Of a DNA stretch of 64,000 nt, positions 8,538 through 17,657 are shown piece by piece (position 1 is the first letter of the stretch; the number at the start of each line of letters is the position of its first letter). Source of the stretch: Bog-159 sp963843255 (lineage in GTDB: Bacteria > Acidobacteriota > Terriglobia > Bryobacterales > Bryobacteraceae). The stretch spans positions 1 through 64,000 of the forward strand of contig CAWJJQ010000013.1 in the NCBI GenBank assembly GCA_963843255.1, given 5' to 3'. Under the pieces are notes generated by a model, which worked only from the letters and a program-made list of their open reading frames with translations, searched no databases and was not told the DNA's origin. The translations under genes and the position numbers were made by a program.

Positions 8538-9699
8538 GGAAGTCGCTATTATAACAGCGGTGGATTCTATACTCTCTGAAGCCCGTTCCCGGCGGAAACA
8601 GATTATAGCGCTGATCCGGGAGATGGTGGAATGCGAATCGCCCAGCGACGATCCGGCGGCCGTAGACCGTTTCGTGGACCTGTTGGGCGATGTCGCTCCT
8701 TCTTTCGCTCGCGTGAAAACAATTCCCGGCGGACGTTTCGGCCGCCACGTAGTGTGCACGTTCGATCTGTTCGGGAAGAAGAAGCAGGGGCAGATTCTGG
8801 CCCTCGGCCATTCCGACACGGTGTGGCCGCTGGGCACTTTGAAGTCGATGCCCTTCCAGCAAAAGAGCGGTCGTTTGTGGGGGCCCGGCGTGCTCGACAT
8901 GAAAGCCGGCATTGCTTTCTTCATTTATGCCATGCGCATCTTGCGGGACCTGGACGTGCCGGTACCGCACCACGTGATGATGCAGATCAATTCCGACGAA
9001 GAGGTGGGCAGCGATTCGTCGCGCGCGCTCACAGAGAAGAACGCCAAAGCGAGCAAGGCGGTGCTGGTGCTGGAGCCGGCCACAGGGCTCGAAGGCAAGC
9101 TGAAAACAGCGCGTAAGGGCATTGGCGGTTACACGGTCACGGTGCGCGGCAAAGCGACGCATTCGGGCCTGGACTTCACGGGCGGCGCCAGCGCGGTGCT
9201 GGAACTCGCGCGCCAGATCGCCAAGATCGCCGAGTTTACGGATCTGGAGCGCGGCACGACCGTGAACCCAGGCGTGATTTCGGGAGGCACGCGCGTGAAC
9301 GTGGTAGCGGCGGAAGCCTGGGCCGAAATCGACATGCGGGTGATGCGCGTGAAGGATGCCGCGGTGGTGCACCGCAAGTTCCGCGCGCTGCGTCCGGTGG
9401 ACAAGCGCTGCCGCATCGAAGTGATGGGCGGAATGAACCGTCCGCCGATGGAGCGGACCGCCGCGACCGTACACCTGTTGCGAAAAGCGCAAGCGCTGGG
9501 TCGCGAGCTCGGCGTGGAACTGGATGAATCGCTGGTGGGCGGCGGATCGGACGGCAATTTCACGGCGGCGCTCGGCGTGCCGACCCTCGACGGCCTCGGC
9601 GCGGTAGGCGAGGGCGCGCATGCACTCAGTGAGAGCATCCTGATCGACCGGATCGCGGATCGCACGGCGCTGCTGGCAAAGATGGTTGCGGCCCTGTGA
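8536..9699 (+). CDS. M20-family metallopeptidase (glutamate carboxypeptidase/CPG2-like)
   Basis: This zinc-dependent exopeptidase has the usual ligand series: His and Asp in LALGHSDTVWPLG, the bridging Asp in GPGVLDMKAG, the catalytic Glu pair in NSDEEVGS and a C-terminal His in GEGAHALS. The dimerisation insert carries VRGKATHSGLDF. The start is uncertain. The ATG at 8536 overlaps the fabZ start codon on the other strand, and the GTG at 8560 (DSILSEARSRR) fits family N-termini well. Neither has a clear ribosome site. No signal peptide is seen, so it is probably cytoplasmic. Its stop overlaps the start of the serine hydrolase gene by 4 bp. Confidence 0.88.
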   Translation: MEVAIITAVDSILSEARSRRKQIIALIREMVECESPSDDPAAVDRFVDLLGDVAPSFARVKTIPGGRFGRHVVCTFDLFGKKKQGQILALGHSDTVWPLGTLKSMPFQQKSGRLWGPGVLDMKAGIAFFIYAMRILRDLDVPVPHHVMMQINSDEEVGSDSSRALTEKNAKASKAVLVLEPATGLEGKLKTARKGIGGYTVTVRGKATHSGLDFTGGASAVLELARQIAKIAEFTDLERGTTVNPGVISGGTRVNVVAAEAWAEIDMRVMRVKDAAVVHRKFRALRPVDKRCRIEVMGGMNRPPMERTAATVHLLRKAQALGRELGVELDESLVGGGSDGNFTAALGVPTLDGLGAVGEGAHALSESILIDRIADRTALLAKMVAAL

Positions 9700-10808
9700 G
9701 ATCGGTTTGGCTGCTGGCATTGCTGGTCGGCGCGCGCATTGGCGTGGCAGCGGACCTGGACGCTATCTTCGCGCCGCTGGCGGATGCCAGATCGCCGGGC
9801 ATGGCGGTTCTGGTTCGGCAGAATGGCCGGACTATCTTCGAGCGCGGTTACGGCGTGCGCGAACTTCGAAGCTTCGGCAGGATTGACACGAAGACCGATT
9901 TCCGGCTGGCGTCCTTCACCAAGCAGTTCACGGCCATGGCGGTGATGCTGCTGGTCCACAATGGCAAGCTTCGCTACGACCAGCGGCTGACCGGCATTTT
10001 CCCGGATTTCCCGGCCTACGGACGCGAGATCACCATCCGCCACCTGCTGACCCACACGTCCGGGCTGCCGGACTACGAAGATTTGATGACGGGTACGGCC
10101 TGGACCTCCGAACACCAGATACAGGATGCCGATGTGCTTGAGTTACTCAAGCGGCAAAGCTCCGGCAAGTTCGCGCCGGGCGCCAGTTGGGCGTACAGTA
10201 ATTCGGGATATGTGGTGCTGGGGCTGATCGTGGCGCGAGTATCAGGCAAGACCTATGGGGAATTCCTGCGCGACCGGATCTTCCAGCCGCTGCACATGAA
10301 CGGCACGCTGGCCTATGTGAAAGGGCGGAACACGGTGCCGGAGCGCGCGTACGGGCACACTAGGCAGGACAGCCAGTTCATCGAGACGGATCAAAGCTCG
10401 ACGTCGGCCACGCTCGGCGATGGGGGCGTGTATTCCAATCTCGAAGACCTGGCGAAGTGGGATGCAGCGCTCGCCGGCCACTCGCTGTTGAGCCAGGCGG
10501 AAATGCGTCCCGCGCTGACGCCCATAAACCTCAACGACGGATCCGAGACGCATTGGCCGGCGGAACCGAACGACGACAATCTACACCCGGGCAAGCCTGT
10601 GTCATACGGTTTCGGCTGGTTCCTGGATCCTTACCAGGGGCATGCGCGCATGTGGCATACGGGCAGCACCATGGGATTCCGCACGGTGATCGAACGGTTC
10701 ACGGCGGATAATTTGAGTGTGGTAGTCCTGTGCAACCGTACGGACCTGGAGCCGGATCAACTCGCGCTGCAGGTATACCGCGAGCTCTATCCAGTAACTT
10801 CGAAGTAG
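9696..10808 (+). CDS. Exported serine hydrolase of the beta-lactamase / class C penicillin-binding protein family
   Basis: The 370-residue protein begins at a GTG that overlaps the preceding stop (GTGA). A signal peptide (MRSVWLLALLVGARIGVAA) is followed by the serine hydrolase motifs: SFTK (SxxK nucleophile, about residue 72), YSNSGY (YxN) and WHTGSTMGF (HTG in place of KTG). LLTHTSGLPDYEDL is typical of Beta-lactamase family 1 (Pfam). Such proteins are usually D-amino-acid peptidases or esterases rather than true antibiotic-degrading enzymes. Coupling with the M20 peptidase suggests a joint role in peptide or amide turnover. It converges on the GH127 gene and overlaps its end by 22 bp. Confidence 0.85.
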   Translation: MRSVWLLALLVGARIGVAADLDAIFAPLADARSPGMAVLVRQNGRTIFERGYGVRELRSFGRIDTKTDFRLASFTKQFTAMAVMLLVHNGKLRYDQRLTGIFPDFPAYGREITIRHLLTHTSGLPDYEDLMTGTAWTSEHQIQDADVLELLKRQSSGKFAPGASWAYSNSGYVVLGLIVARVSGKTYGEFLRDRIFQPLHMNGTLAYVKGRNTVPERAYGHTRQDSQFIETDQSSTSATLGDGGVYSNLEDLAKWDAALAGHSLLSQAEMRPALTPINLNDGSETHWPAEPNDDNLHPGKPVSYGFGWFLDPYQGHARMWHTGSTMGFRTVIERFTADNLSVVVLCNRTDLEPDQLALQVYRELYPVTSK

Positions 10809-12580
10809 GTCTGATAGACTTCGTCGCGGATCGCTCCGAAGGGCCGCAGGCGAATGTCACCGGTTTCGGTGCGCGCTACCCAATCGTCACCCTGTGCCTT
10901 CTCCACTTTGGCGGAGGTTAACTGCCGGCGTGCGAGTTTGGGCTGAGCTTCGGCGATGGCGAACATCACTTGCGGACCCCGCAATAGCGCCACCTGGCTG
11001 GGCGTTTGCGCGTCCACCGGCTCGTACTGCAAGGGCTGATCGATCTCCAGTTCGATCTTGTCGCCGCTCTTCCAGGTGCGGCGCACGGGAAGGAATCCGG
11101 GCCGCATCTCCGCGCGCAGGCGGCTACCCTTGACGGAAACGGTTGTTCCCTTCCCCGCCCAAGCCGGGATGCGCAGGTAAATGGTGAATTCGGACGGCTG
11201 CGCCACAGTGAGCGTCAGAGTCACGCCGCTGCCCGTGGGATAGGTGGTCTCCTGCAGGATGGACCCTCGGTTCCATTTCAGGCGCGACGGCACATAGAGA
11301 TTGACGTAGATGCCATCCCTACCGCGGAAATAAGAGCTGATGCCATAATCGGCGGTGACCTGCGGGAAGGTTCCGGAGCAGCACGGCCAATGGTCGTCCA
11401 GATCCCAGCGATAGGTAGCGTCGGGGATGATGCGGTCGTAGCTCTTGCGGGCGGACGGGTGATAGTCGGAATAGTAGAAAGTGGAGCCGTCTTCGAGGAT
11501 CGGCAGGATGCCCAGGGCGACATTGTACAATACCCTCTCCATGCTGTCGCCATAGCGGGAATCGCGCGTCAACGACAACATGTAGCGCATCAGTTTGATG
11601 TGCGAGTAGGCGCCGCAGCCGGATTCAAAATGCCGGTGGCTGTCGTGTAGGCTGGCGCCTAATTCCCCCTTGCCCGGCTCCACGAAGCCCTCGTTCGGTC
11701 CCCAGCCGCCGGTCGCATAACTCTGCGCCAGGATCATGTCGAAAGCATTGCTAACGGCGCGGAAATATTTCTGATCGCCTAGCTTCAAATATCCCTGGAT
11801 GCCGGAGCTGAGAGCATTCATATGGCTGTACGCGTGCAGCCCGGCCAGCACGTTTTTCCCTTCGGCGAGAGGGTCGAAGAATCCGCGGTCGAGCAGGTAG
11901 CGCTTGCCCAGGTCGAAATACTGGCGGTCGCCGGTGCGCTCGTATGCGAGGAAAAGGTTTTCGGCGAAGGTGTAAGTTTCGTCCCAGGTGTAAGTCTCGT
12001 CCTTGTGCGGCCGTTGATGCACTTCTTCGGACGTGAGGGCGCGCTCGGCCATGTGCGGCATGGCGGCGCGCGTGCTGGCCGCCAGAACATCGAAGGCGGT
12101 GGAATCGCCGGCGTAGGAGTGGGCGTCGAGGAGGCCCAAAACGATCTTGTCGTAAGTGTATCCGGGGTAGCGCTGGTCGGTGAAGAATTTGCCGGATGGA
12201 TCCAGGGTCTGGGCATAGCCGCGCACCAGGCGCTGCACCTTGGCGCGCGTTTCCGCGGAATTCGTCGCGCCTGCGAAACGGGCCAGGGCGGAGACGTATT
12301 GTCCAAAGTGCGCGCCGGGACAGAAATCGTCATACCAGCCGCCCATGTCGGGCCCGGGGGCCGGCATGCCCACACGCTGCCGGTAGATCTTCAGCATGCG
12401 GTCTTCACTGAGGTTGAGAAAGAACTTGTGATTGGTGTCGAACTGGCGGCGTAGCGGACCGTCGAGCAACTCCACCTGGGAGTAGTCGTAAAAGCCGAGG
12501 TCGTCTTTTTCGACCCGGCCGGCAGCCGCGGCGGCAGGTGCGGCCACGGCGAGCTGCAATAATTCACGCCGGCTGATCAT
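10787..12580 (-). CDS. Glycoside hydrolase family 127-like protein (beta-L-arabinofuranosidase family), Tat-exported
   Basis: The 597-residue protein begins with a twin-arginine signal (MISRRELLQLAVAAPAAAAAG), so it is probably exported folded. GH127 enzymes remove beta-L-arabinofuranose from plant glycans using a zinc-bound Cys nucleophile. The matching residues are the Glu/Cys of HFESGCGAYSHIKL and the double Cys of WPCCSGTFPQV. The C-terminal beta-rich domains are also present. It lies one base after the metallopeptidase gene in the same direction, so both are likely expressed together. Activity against arabinosides is a family inference; related families share the fold with other specificities. 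Confidence 0.85.
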   Translation of the reverse strand: MISRRELLQLAVAAPAAAAAGRVEKDDLGFYDYSQVELLDGPLRRQFDTNHKFFLNLSEDRMLKIYRQRVGMPAPGPDMGGWYDDFCPGAHFGQYVSALARFAGATNSAETRAKVQRLVRGYAQTLDPSGKFFTDQRYPGYTYDKIVLGLLDAHSYAGDSTAFDVLAASTRAAMPHMAERALTSEEVHQRPHKDETYTWDETYTFAENLFLAYERTGDRQYFDLGKRYLLDRGFFDPLAEGKNVLAGLHAYSHMNALSSGIQGYLKLGDQKYFRAVSNAFDMILAQSYATGGWGPNEGFVEPGKGELGASLHDSHRHFESGCGAYSHIKLMRYMLSLTRDSRYGDSMERVLYNVALGILPILEDGSTFYYSDYHPSARKSYDRIIPDATYRWDLDDHWPCCSGTFPQVTADYGISSYFRGRDGIYVNLYVPSRLKWNRGSILQETTYPTGSGVTLTLTVAQPSEFTIYLRIPAWAGKGTTVSVKGSRLRAEMRPGFLPVRRTWKSGDKIELEIDQPLQYEPVDAQTPSQVALLRGPQVMFAIAEAQPKLARRQLTSAKVEKAQGDDWVARTETGDIRLRPFGAIRDEVYQTYFEVTG

Positions 12581-12581
12581 C

Positions 12582-15332
12582 TTACATCTCCTTGACTACC
12601 GTTTCAGCGCACAGCACATCATGATTGGCATTCAGCATAACGCGCTTCGGCTTCTTGGGCAGGCGCAGTTTCATCTCGTTGGATGTCTGGTTGCCCAGCA
12701 GGGCGACGGATCCGGCGCGCACCACGTGTCCATCGAAGTCGAAGTATATGGGCACGGACATGACAAACCGGGACGATACGCCGCTCTGCGTGACCTTGGC
12801 GGTAAACATATATTTTCCGCCCTCTTCGAGTGCGAGCGAGTAATCCATGTGGTAGCTCGGCAGTTCCGTTCCATAGACCCACTCGCGGAAAAACCAGTCC
12901 GCTTTGCCGTTGCGCTCCAGGTCGAGCGCCGGCTTCATGTGCTTCTCGACTACAGATTTGAACGACTCCGTTGAGGCATTCTTGTTCAGATAAGTAGCCA
13001 CGAAATCGTGCATCAGGGCGATAAAGTCCTTGTCTCCGGTATCGCGGTCGAGCATCAGGTAACGCAGCATGTGCAGCACGAATCCACCCTTGGGATAGAT
13101 CAGGCGCCGGTACGCTCCTCCGGTCTTATAGGTGTCCAGACGGATGCCCATCCACAGCGGGCCGGCATCGTTCGACCGGTTACCGAAGTTGTTCTTGGCC
13201 GTGATCATTTCCTGCGCGCGCTCCCAGTATTTCAGATACTTGCCCGGATCGCGCTCGGTCTGTTGCAGGAAGAGGCCGGCGGAGAAATCCGCGAAACCCT
13301 CCGACAGCCACTGATCGTGGTACGATGCCCAACCTACCATGTGACCCCACCACTGGTGCGCCACCTCATGCGGGGTTACTTCCTGGATGAAATCGGCAAA
13401 GCGAAAGGCGCTGCCGCCCATCAGCATCCAGCGCTGCGTGCTATCCAGAAAGGCGCTGATCGGCAGATAGACGAGGGTCGGCCACGACTGGCCGAAATTG
13501 AAAGCGGGCTGCTGCGTAATGGCTATCCGCCCATAAGGAGGCTCGCCGAACCAGGCGCTGAAGAGCCGGATGGCATTCTCGGCATCCACCATGGCACTCT
13601 CCGCCATGGCGCTGGGGCTCAGGTTCTGCTCCGACTGATGGCCTCGCTCGTAGGGATTGTCGACCGCCACGCTGACGTTGTGGTGGCGCAGGTAATCGGG
13701 CACCTCGCTGGTGGCGTAGGCTTCCACCTGATACTTGGATTCTTTGTCGTAAACGGATTTCTTCTTGAATAACCCGTAGTTGAATCCGGCTACGGCGAGC
13801 GGCACTTCCGAGACCCAGTGAGAAGCGGCGTAGTCGTCTTCCTTCCATTCTTTTTCCAGTTTACCCACGCCCACCAGGGTGTACTGTTTGGGGACCTTGA
13901 AGGTAAGGTCGTAAGTCGCGCGGTCGGCGAACGCGTTCAGGCTGGGATACCAACTGGTGCGCGCCCCCACGGAAAAATTCCCGTTGCCTTCTTTCTGGAC
14001 TACCTTGTCTCCCTCATATTCGATGCCGATCCGGTAGCTGGTGTTGGCCTGCATGGCTTCCGGCATGATGACATAGAAGGACCCGTCTTCTTTGCGGCTC
14101 TCCTGGATGAAGGAAATCTCCTTGTCTTTATACGTGACGCGCGTGACCCGGAGCCTGGGCAGCAAACCGAAATTCACTACGCGGACACCCGCTACCAGGG
14201 CTTTCAACTGCACCGCGCAGGTAGCGGATAAGTGATCGTTCTTGCCGATCGCCGTCTCGATGCGATACTGTTCCGCTGCCGCCGTATGCCGGTTTTCGGA
14301 ATTGCTGGCCTGCCCCGATTTCCACTCGCTGGCATAATGCGTCAGATACCAGATGCCATCCTTCTCGCCGCCGGGGTCGAAGTTGACCAGCGCGACCTCT
14401 TCCGGTGAAGGTAAGTAAGACATGGCTCCGCGCGGATTGATGATGAAGCGGAGGTCCGCGCGCTTGTTGCCGTGCATACAGGCGATAAACTCGCCGGCTT
14501 CATTCTTGTTATAGAGCGCGCCCAGCATCTCCGCTTCATAGTTCCTGATATCTTCGTCATGCATGAAGTATTCGAGCATGCTGCGTGGTGTTTCCGTCCG
14601 GCGGCGTGCGCGGCTTCGGAACTCACGCCACGCGTTACCCCCCTGCGACGCGTCGTCGGTCGCCTGCGCCTGCCGCTTGATCTCCTCGTAAGTATCGTCG
14701 GTGAACCATAGCACAACCGATCGGAAGGGTTCCTCTACCGTCTGATCGCCTGACGCCAGGCGCAGCGATGCGCGATCGATGGCCATAGCCGGTTCCAGGT
14801 GGAAGGTCCCGTCACCGGTGAATACGGCCGCCACCACACGGCCCAGCACGGGAGGCAGGAAGCTGATCTGTCCCGAGGTGAGAGTAAAGGTCGCGGCATC
14901 CCGCTTCAAGACTAAGTTAGCTACGCGGAACACGGCGCCCGGGTTCGCGTTGCGCAGCGCCACATAATTCGGGTCGGAATTGGCGAAGGAAGAGCGCTTG
15001 CCGCCAACATCCACGGTAGTCTGTTGAGCGGCAATCTTAAGGGCGAAGGTAAGCGATACGGGAGCATCCTTCACTTCTATGGACTGTTCCAGATCGTCGA
15101 AGCCATCGTGCTGGACGGCGATCGAGTACTTACCGGGAACTACATCTGGAAAAGTGAAGTGTCCTTGCGCATCGGTCAGGCCATTCTCGGCCTGTAAAGT
15201 GACGGCGTTCTTGAGGACGATGGCCGCCCCAGGGATAGCTGCCCCGCTCGGGTCCTTAACTATGCCTTCAACGCTTGCGGCGGCGAGCAGCGCCGGAAGC
15301 AAAAGTACAAATGCGGATAATCGTATACCCAC
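12582..15332 (-). CDS. M1-like zinc metallopeptidase with N-terminal carboxypeptidase-regulatory domain
   Basis: This 916-residue secreted protein has a signal peptide, then a carboxypeptidase-regulatory-like beta domain (residues about 20-110, SVEGIVKDPSGAAIPGAAIV). A long middle region and a gluzincin catalytic domain follow. The active-site motif is HEVAHQWW with a second Glu exactly 18 residues after the last His (QWLSEGFADF), giving HEXXH-X18-E as in M1 aminopeptidases. The usual M1 exopeptidase motif GXMEN is not evident, so endopeptidase or truncated-specificity activity is possible. The regulatory domain is the type that begins Oar-like receptors in this lineage. It is followed after 1 bp by the GH127 gene. 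Confidence 0.85.
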   Translation of the reverse strand: MGIRLSAFVLLLPALLAAASVEGIVKDPSGAAIPGAAIVLKNAVTLQAENGLTDAQGHFTFPDVVPGKYSIAVQHDGFDDLEQSIEVKDAPVSLTFALKIAAQQTTVDVGGKRSSFANSDPNYVALRNANPGAVFRVANLVLKRDAATFTLTSGQISFLPPVLGRVVAAVFTGDGTFHLEPAMAIDRASLRLASGDQTVEEPFRSVVLWFTDDTYEEIKRQAQATDDASQGGNAWREFRSRARRRTETPRSMLEYFMHDEDIRNYEAEMLGALYNKNEAGEFIACMHGNKRADLRFIINPRGAMSYLPSPEEVALVNFDPGGEKDGIWYLTHYASEWKSGQASNSENRHTAAAEQYRIETAIGKNDHLSATCAVQLKALVAGVRVVNFGLLPRLRVTRVTYKDKEISFIQESRKEDGSFYVIMPEAMQANTSYRIGIEYEGDKVVQKEGNGNFSVGARTSWYPSLNAFADRATYDLTFKVPKQYTLVGVGKLEKEWKEDDYAASHWVSEVPLAVAGFNYGLFKKKSVYDKESKYQVEAYATSEVPDYLRHHNVSVAVDNPYERGHQSEQNLSPSAMAESAMVDAENAIRLFSAWFGEPPYGRIAITQQPAFNFGQSWPTLVYLPISAFLDSTQRWMLMGGSAFRFADFIQEVTPHEVAHQWWGHMVGWASYHDQWLSEGFADFSAGLFLQQTERDPGKYLKYWERAQEMITAKNNFGNRSNDAGPLWMGIRLDTYKTGGAYRRLIYPKGGFVLHMLRYLMLDRDTGDKDFIALMHDFVATYLNKNASTESFKSVVEKHMKPALDLERNGKADWFFREWVYGTELPSYHMDYSLALEEGGKYMFTAKVTQSGVSSRFVMSVPIYFDFDGHVVRAGSVALLGNQTSNEMKLRLPKKPKRVMLNANHDVLCAETVVKEM

Positions 15333-15362
15333 TAACGCATTGTACTGAATCCCTTATGGAAC

Positions 15363-16181
15363 TTACACGCGCGAGCGGCGCAGGGTATAAGCTTCCGGAT
15401 TCATGTTCTCGCGCTCCAACCGCTTCCAATCGTCATTTACATGAATCAGTTTGCCGCTGATATGGTTGGAGCGTTCGGAAGCCAGAAACAACGCGAGCTG
15501 AATCTGCTTGTCGGGGTTCGTGCCGCCGGTTAGCCGCACGTCTTCGGCTTCTTCGATTTCGCGGCTGCCGGCGCGCTCGCCGGAGTGCAGGATCTCGTCG
15601 GTCATGTGGGTGTAAGTGCCGCCCGGGGCCATACAATTGATCTGGATGTTGTAATCGCGCACTTCCTCAGCGACGGTTTCGGCGAAACGTACGACGGCGG
15701 CTTTCGAAGCCGCGTAAGCCGAGAAACGGGGACGTCCGGAGGCCGCTCCACCGCCGCTCAACACTACGATTTTCCCTTGACGCCGTTCGATCATCGGCGG
15801 CAGGACTGCGCGGCAGGCATGCATCACGCCCATCAGGTTGGTTTCGATGGTTTCGGCCCAGGCGCGCGGTTTCACCTCCACCAGCGGGCCGATGGGACCC
15901 TGGATCGCGGCCGATGCAATCAACACATGCACGGCGCCGAAGACCGCGCGCATGCGCTCCACCGCCGCGCACATCTGCTCGAAATCGCGCACGTCCGACC
16001 GGATGCGCAGGGCCGTACCGCCGGCGTGCTCGATCTCGAGCTTAGCCAGATCCAGTTCCGCCTGGCTGCGCGCCAGCAGCCCTACGCGCGCGCCTTCCGC
16101 CGCAAAACCGATAGCCAGCCGCTTACCGATACCACGGCCAGCCCCGGTGATCAGGACTGCCTGGTCCTTCAGCGGGCGCAC
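15363..16181 (-). CDS. Short-chain dehydrogenase/reductase (SDR)
   Basis: A classical SDR of 272 residues with the NAD(P)-binding motif TGAGRGIG near residue 12, the NNAG-equivalent ASAAIQGP, catalytic Ser in VVLSGGGA and the YAASK active-site motif. INCMAPGGTYTHM is the usual post-catalytic segment. The Arg-rich LLARSQAELD after strand two suggests an NADP(H) preference, which is inference. It starts 2 bp after the stop of the upstream membrane-anchored gene, so it belongs to that minus-strand operon. The substrate cannot be told from sequence. Confidence 0.88.
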   Translation of the reverse strand: MRPLKDQAVLITGAGRGIGKRLAIGFAAEGARVGLLARSQAELDLAKLEIEHAGGTALRIRSDVRDFEQMCAAVERMRAVFGAVHVLIASAAIQGPIGPLVEVKPRAWAETIETNLMGVMHACRAVLPPMIERRQGKIVVLSGGGAASGRPRFSAYAASKAAVVRFAETVAEEVRDYNIQINCMAPGGTYTHMTDEILHSGERAGSREIEEAEDVRLTGGTNPDKQIQLALFLASERSNHISGKLIHVNDDWKRLERENMNPEAYTLRRSRV

Positions 16182-16183
16182 GA

Positions 16184-17653
16184 TCAGTTCTCCACGCGTG
16201 CATCGAAGACGCCGGTTTCCACCGTGCCGCCGCGCTTTACCTGCACGTAGATGCGGTAGTCGCCCGGCTTTGGGAAGCCGTAGGGAAAAGATACTTCGGG
16301 CGGCAAGGGCTGCATCATGGAATGATCCATGCCAGCCATATCGCCCATGCTAGCCATCGCCGGACCGCCGTCACCGGCATTGTTGGTCAGGCTCAGCGAA
16401 GCCATCGGCACGGAACCCGATGGATGCACGTGCGCGAAGACGCTGCGATCGTCCCGCACAAACGCCGCGTGTCCCGGCATGCCCATGTAGAGTTCGACGT
16501 TTTGGGCGGGCTTGCCGTCCGCATCTTCCAGACGGAAACGGAAAAACGTAGCGCGCCGCGCGTGCAGCGGTCCCGGCTCGCGCTCCCAGATCATGCGCGA
16601 CCCATCGGGCAAAACCGATACCGTGCGATTGGGGTCCGCCTGCGAAACCGGTGGGCCGGAGCCACCGGCGTCATCGCCCTGCATGGGTTTACCGGCCACC
16701 GCCGGCAGATCCACTTCGGCCACCAGCGTCTCGGGCAGGCCGTTGGCGTGCACGATATCGCCGTACAAGGCGTACTTGCCGGCCGGCATGGCGGGCAGAT
16801 CCTTGGCGAAAACGCCGGATTCCACCTGGTCGGGATGCAGGTGCCATACCTTATCCATGCCCGGCAGGCTGATCACATAGAGGTGCATCAGGTGATTGTG
16901 ATCCGGAACCAGGTCGTCGATCTTGCGCCAAGTGGCCCAGCCGGGATCGGACAGGTGCAGCATCAGGCGCTCGCCGTTTTCGAGCGTGGCCGACATCTGC
17001 AGCGGCTTGAAGATGTGCTTGTCGTATTCGCCGGCTTCGCTATTCCACCACATCCCGCCCAAAGCGACCATCGCCAGCACGAAGACGGCGGTAAATGCCA
17101 TGACCAGGCGGGAGCGCCGCACACGCTTCGCATCCGGCGCCAAGCCGGGATCCAGTTGACCTTCGCGCACTCCGGCGCCCACGATGCTGATGGCACCCAC
17201 CACCAGCACTAGCCCCAACACGGCCAGCACCCAGGCCACCGGTCCGCCCATGGTCTTGGTGCTCGAGGAAAGCGCCGGCACAGGGACGGAGAGATCGCCC
17301 TTCCCTTTGGGTCCCTCGGCAGTCACGCGGACCTGCCAGGATCCCGAAGTCATCATCCACAGCGAGCCAGTGAAGAACTGCGGATCGTCTTTGGACCGTA
17401 CCGCCAGATCGGGTACGGGAGCGAACCGCGCGCCCGGGCCGGTGAGCGGCGTGGGCACGATGTGCACCTGGCTCACATCGTTGGTGGAGCTGCGGACCTC
17501 GATCTCCGCCACGCCCGGAATCACGGAAGGCGTCCGGATGGTAACCAGCAAATGGAAGGGACCGGCCTGTCCTTCGTAGTAAACATCGGGGCTGCCCACA
17601 TGCGCCCAGGTGCAGGCGGCGGCCAGCAGGAACACAGCCAATAATCGGCGCAT
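16184..17653 (-). CDS. Membrane-anchored extracytoplasmic protein of unknown function with Met/His-rich segments
   Basis: I do not recognise a named family. The start at the ATG 17651-17653 gives a signal peptide (MRRLLAVFLLAAACTWA) directly before a periplasmic beta-rich domain. Two transmembrane segments follow near residues 165-190 and 205-225, then a second extracytoplasmic part. This part has the His-rich stretch HNHLMHLYVISLPGMD with VWHLHPD, and a Met/His-rich stretch GDMAGMDHSMMQP near the C terminus, which look suited to binding copper or another soft metal. It lies 4 bp after the polytopic gene upstream and 2 bp before the SDR gene. Metal handling is only a guess from composition. 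Confidence 0.7.
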   Translation of the reverse strand: MRRLLAVFLLAAACTWAHVGSPDVYYEGQAGPFHLLVTIRTPSVIPGVAEIEVRSSTNDVSQVHIVPTPLTGPGARFAPVPDLAVRSKDDPQFFTGSLWMMTSGSWQVRVTAEGPKGKGDLSVPVPALSSSTKTMGGPVAWVLAVLGLVLVVGAISIVGAGVREGQLDPGLAPDAKRVRRSRLVMAFTAVFVLAMVALGGMWWNSEAGEYDKHIFKPLQMSATLENGERLMLHLSDPGWATWRKIDDLVPDHNHLMHLYVISLPGMDKVWHLHPDQVESGVFAKDLPAMPAGKYALYGDIVHANGLPETLVAEVDLPAVAGKPMQGDDAGGSGPPVSQADPNRTVSVLPDGSRMIWEREPGPLHARRATFFRFRLEDADGKPAQNVELYMGMPGHAAFVRDDRSVFAHVHPSGSVPMASLSLTNNAGDGGPAMASMGDMAGMDHSMMQPLPPEVSFPYGFPKPGDYRIYVQVKRGGTVETGVFDARVEN

Positions 17654-17657
17654 CGGG

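Noticed and set aside
8515..9720. 401-codon minus-strand frame opposite the M20 peptidase
   Set aside because: The plus strand carries the full set of M20 zinc ligands; the opposite frame is His/Arg-rich low-quality sequence.
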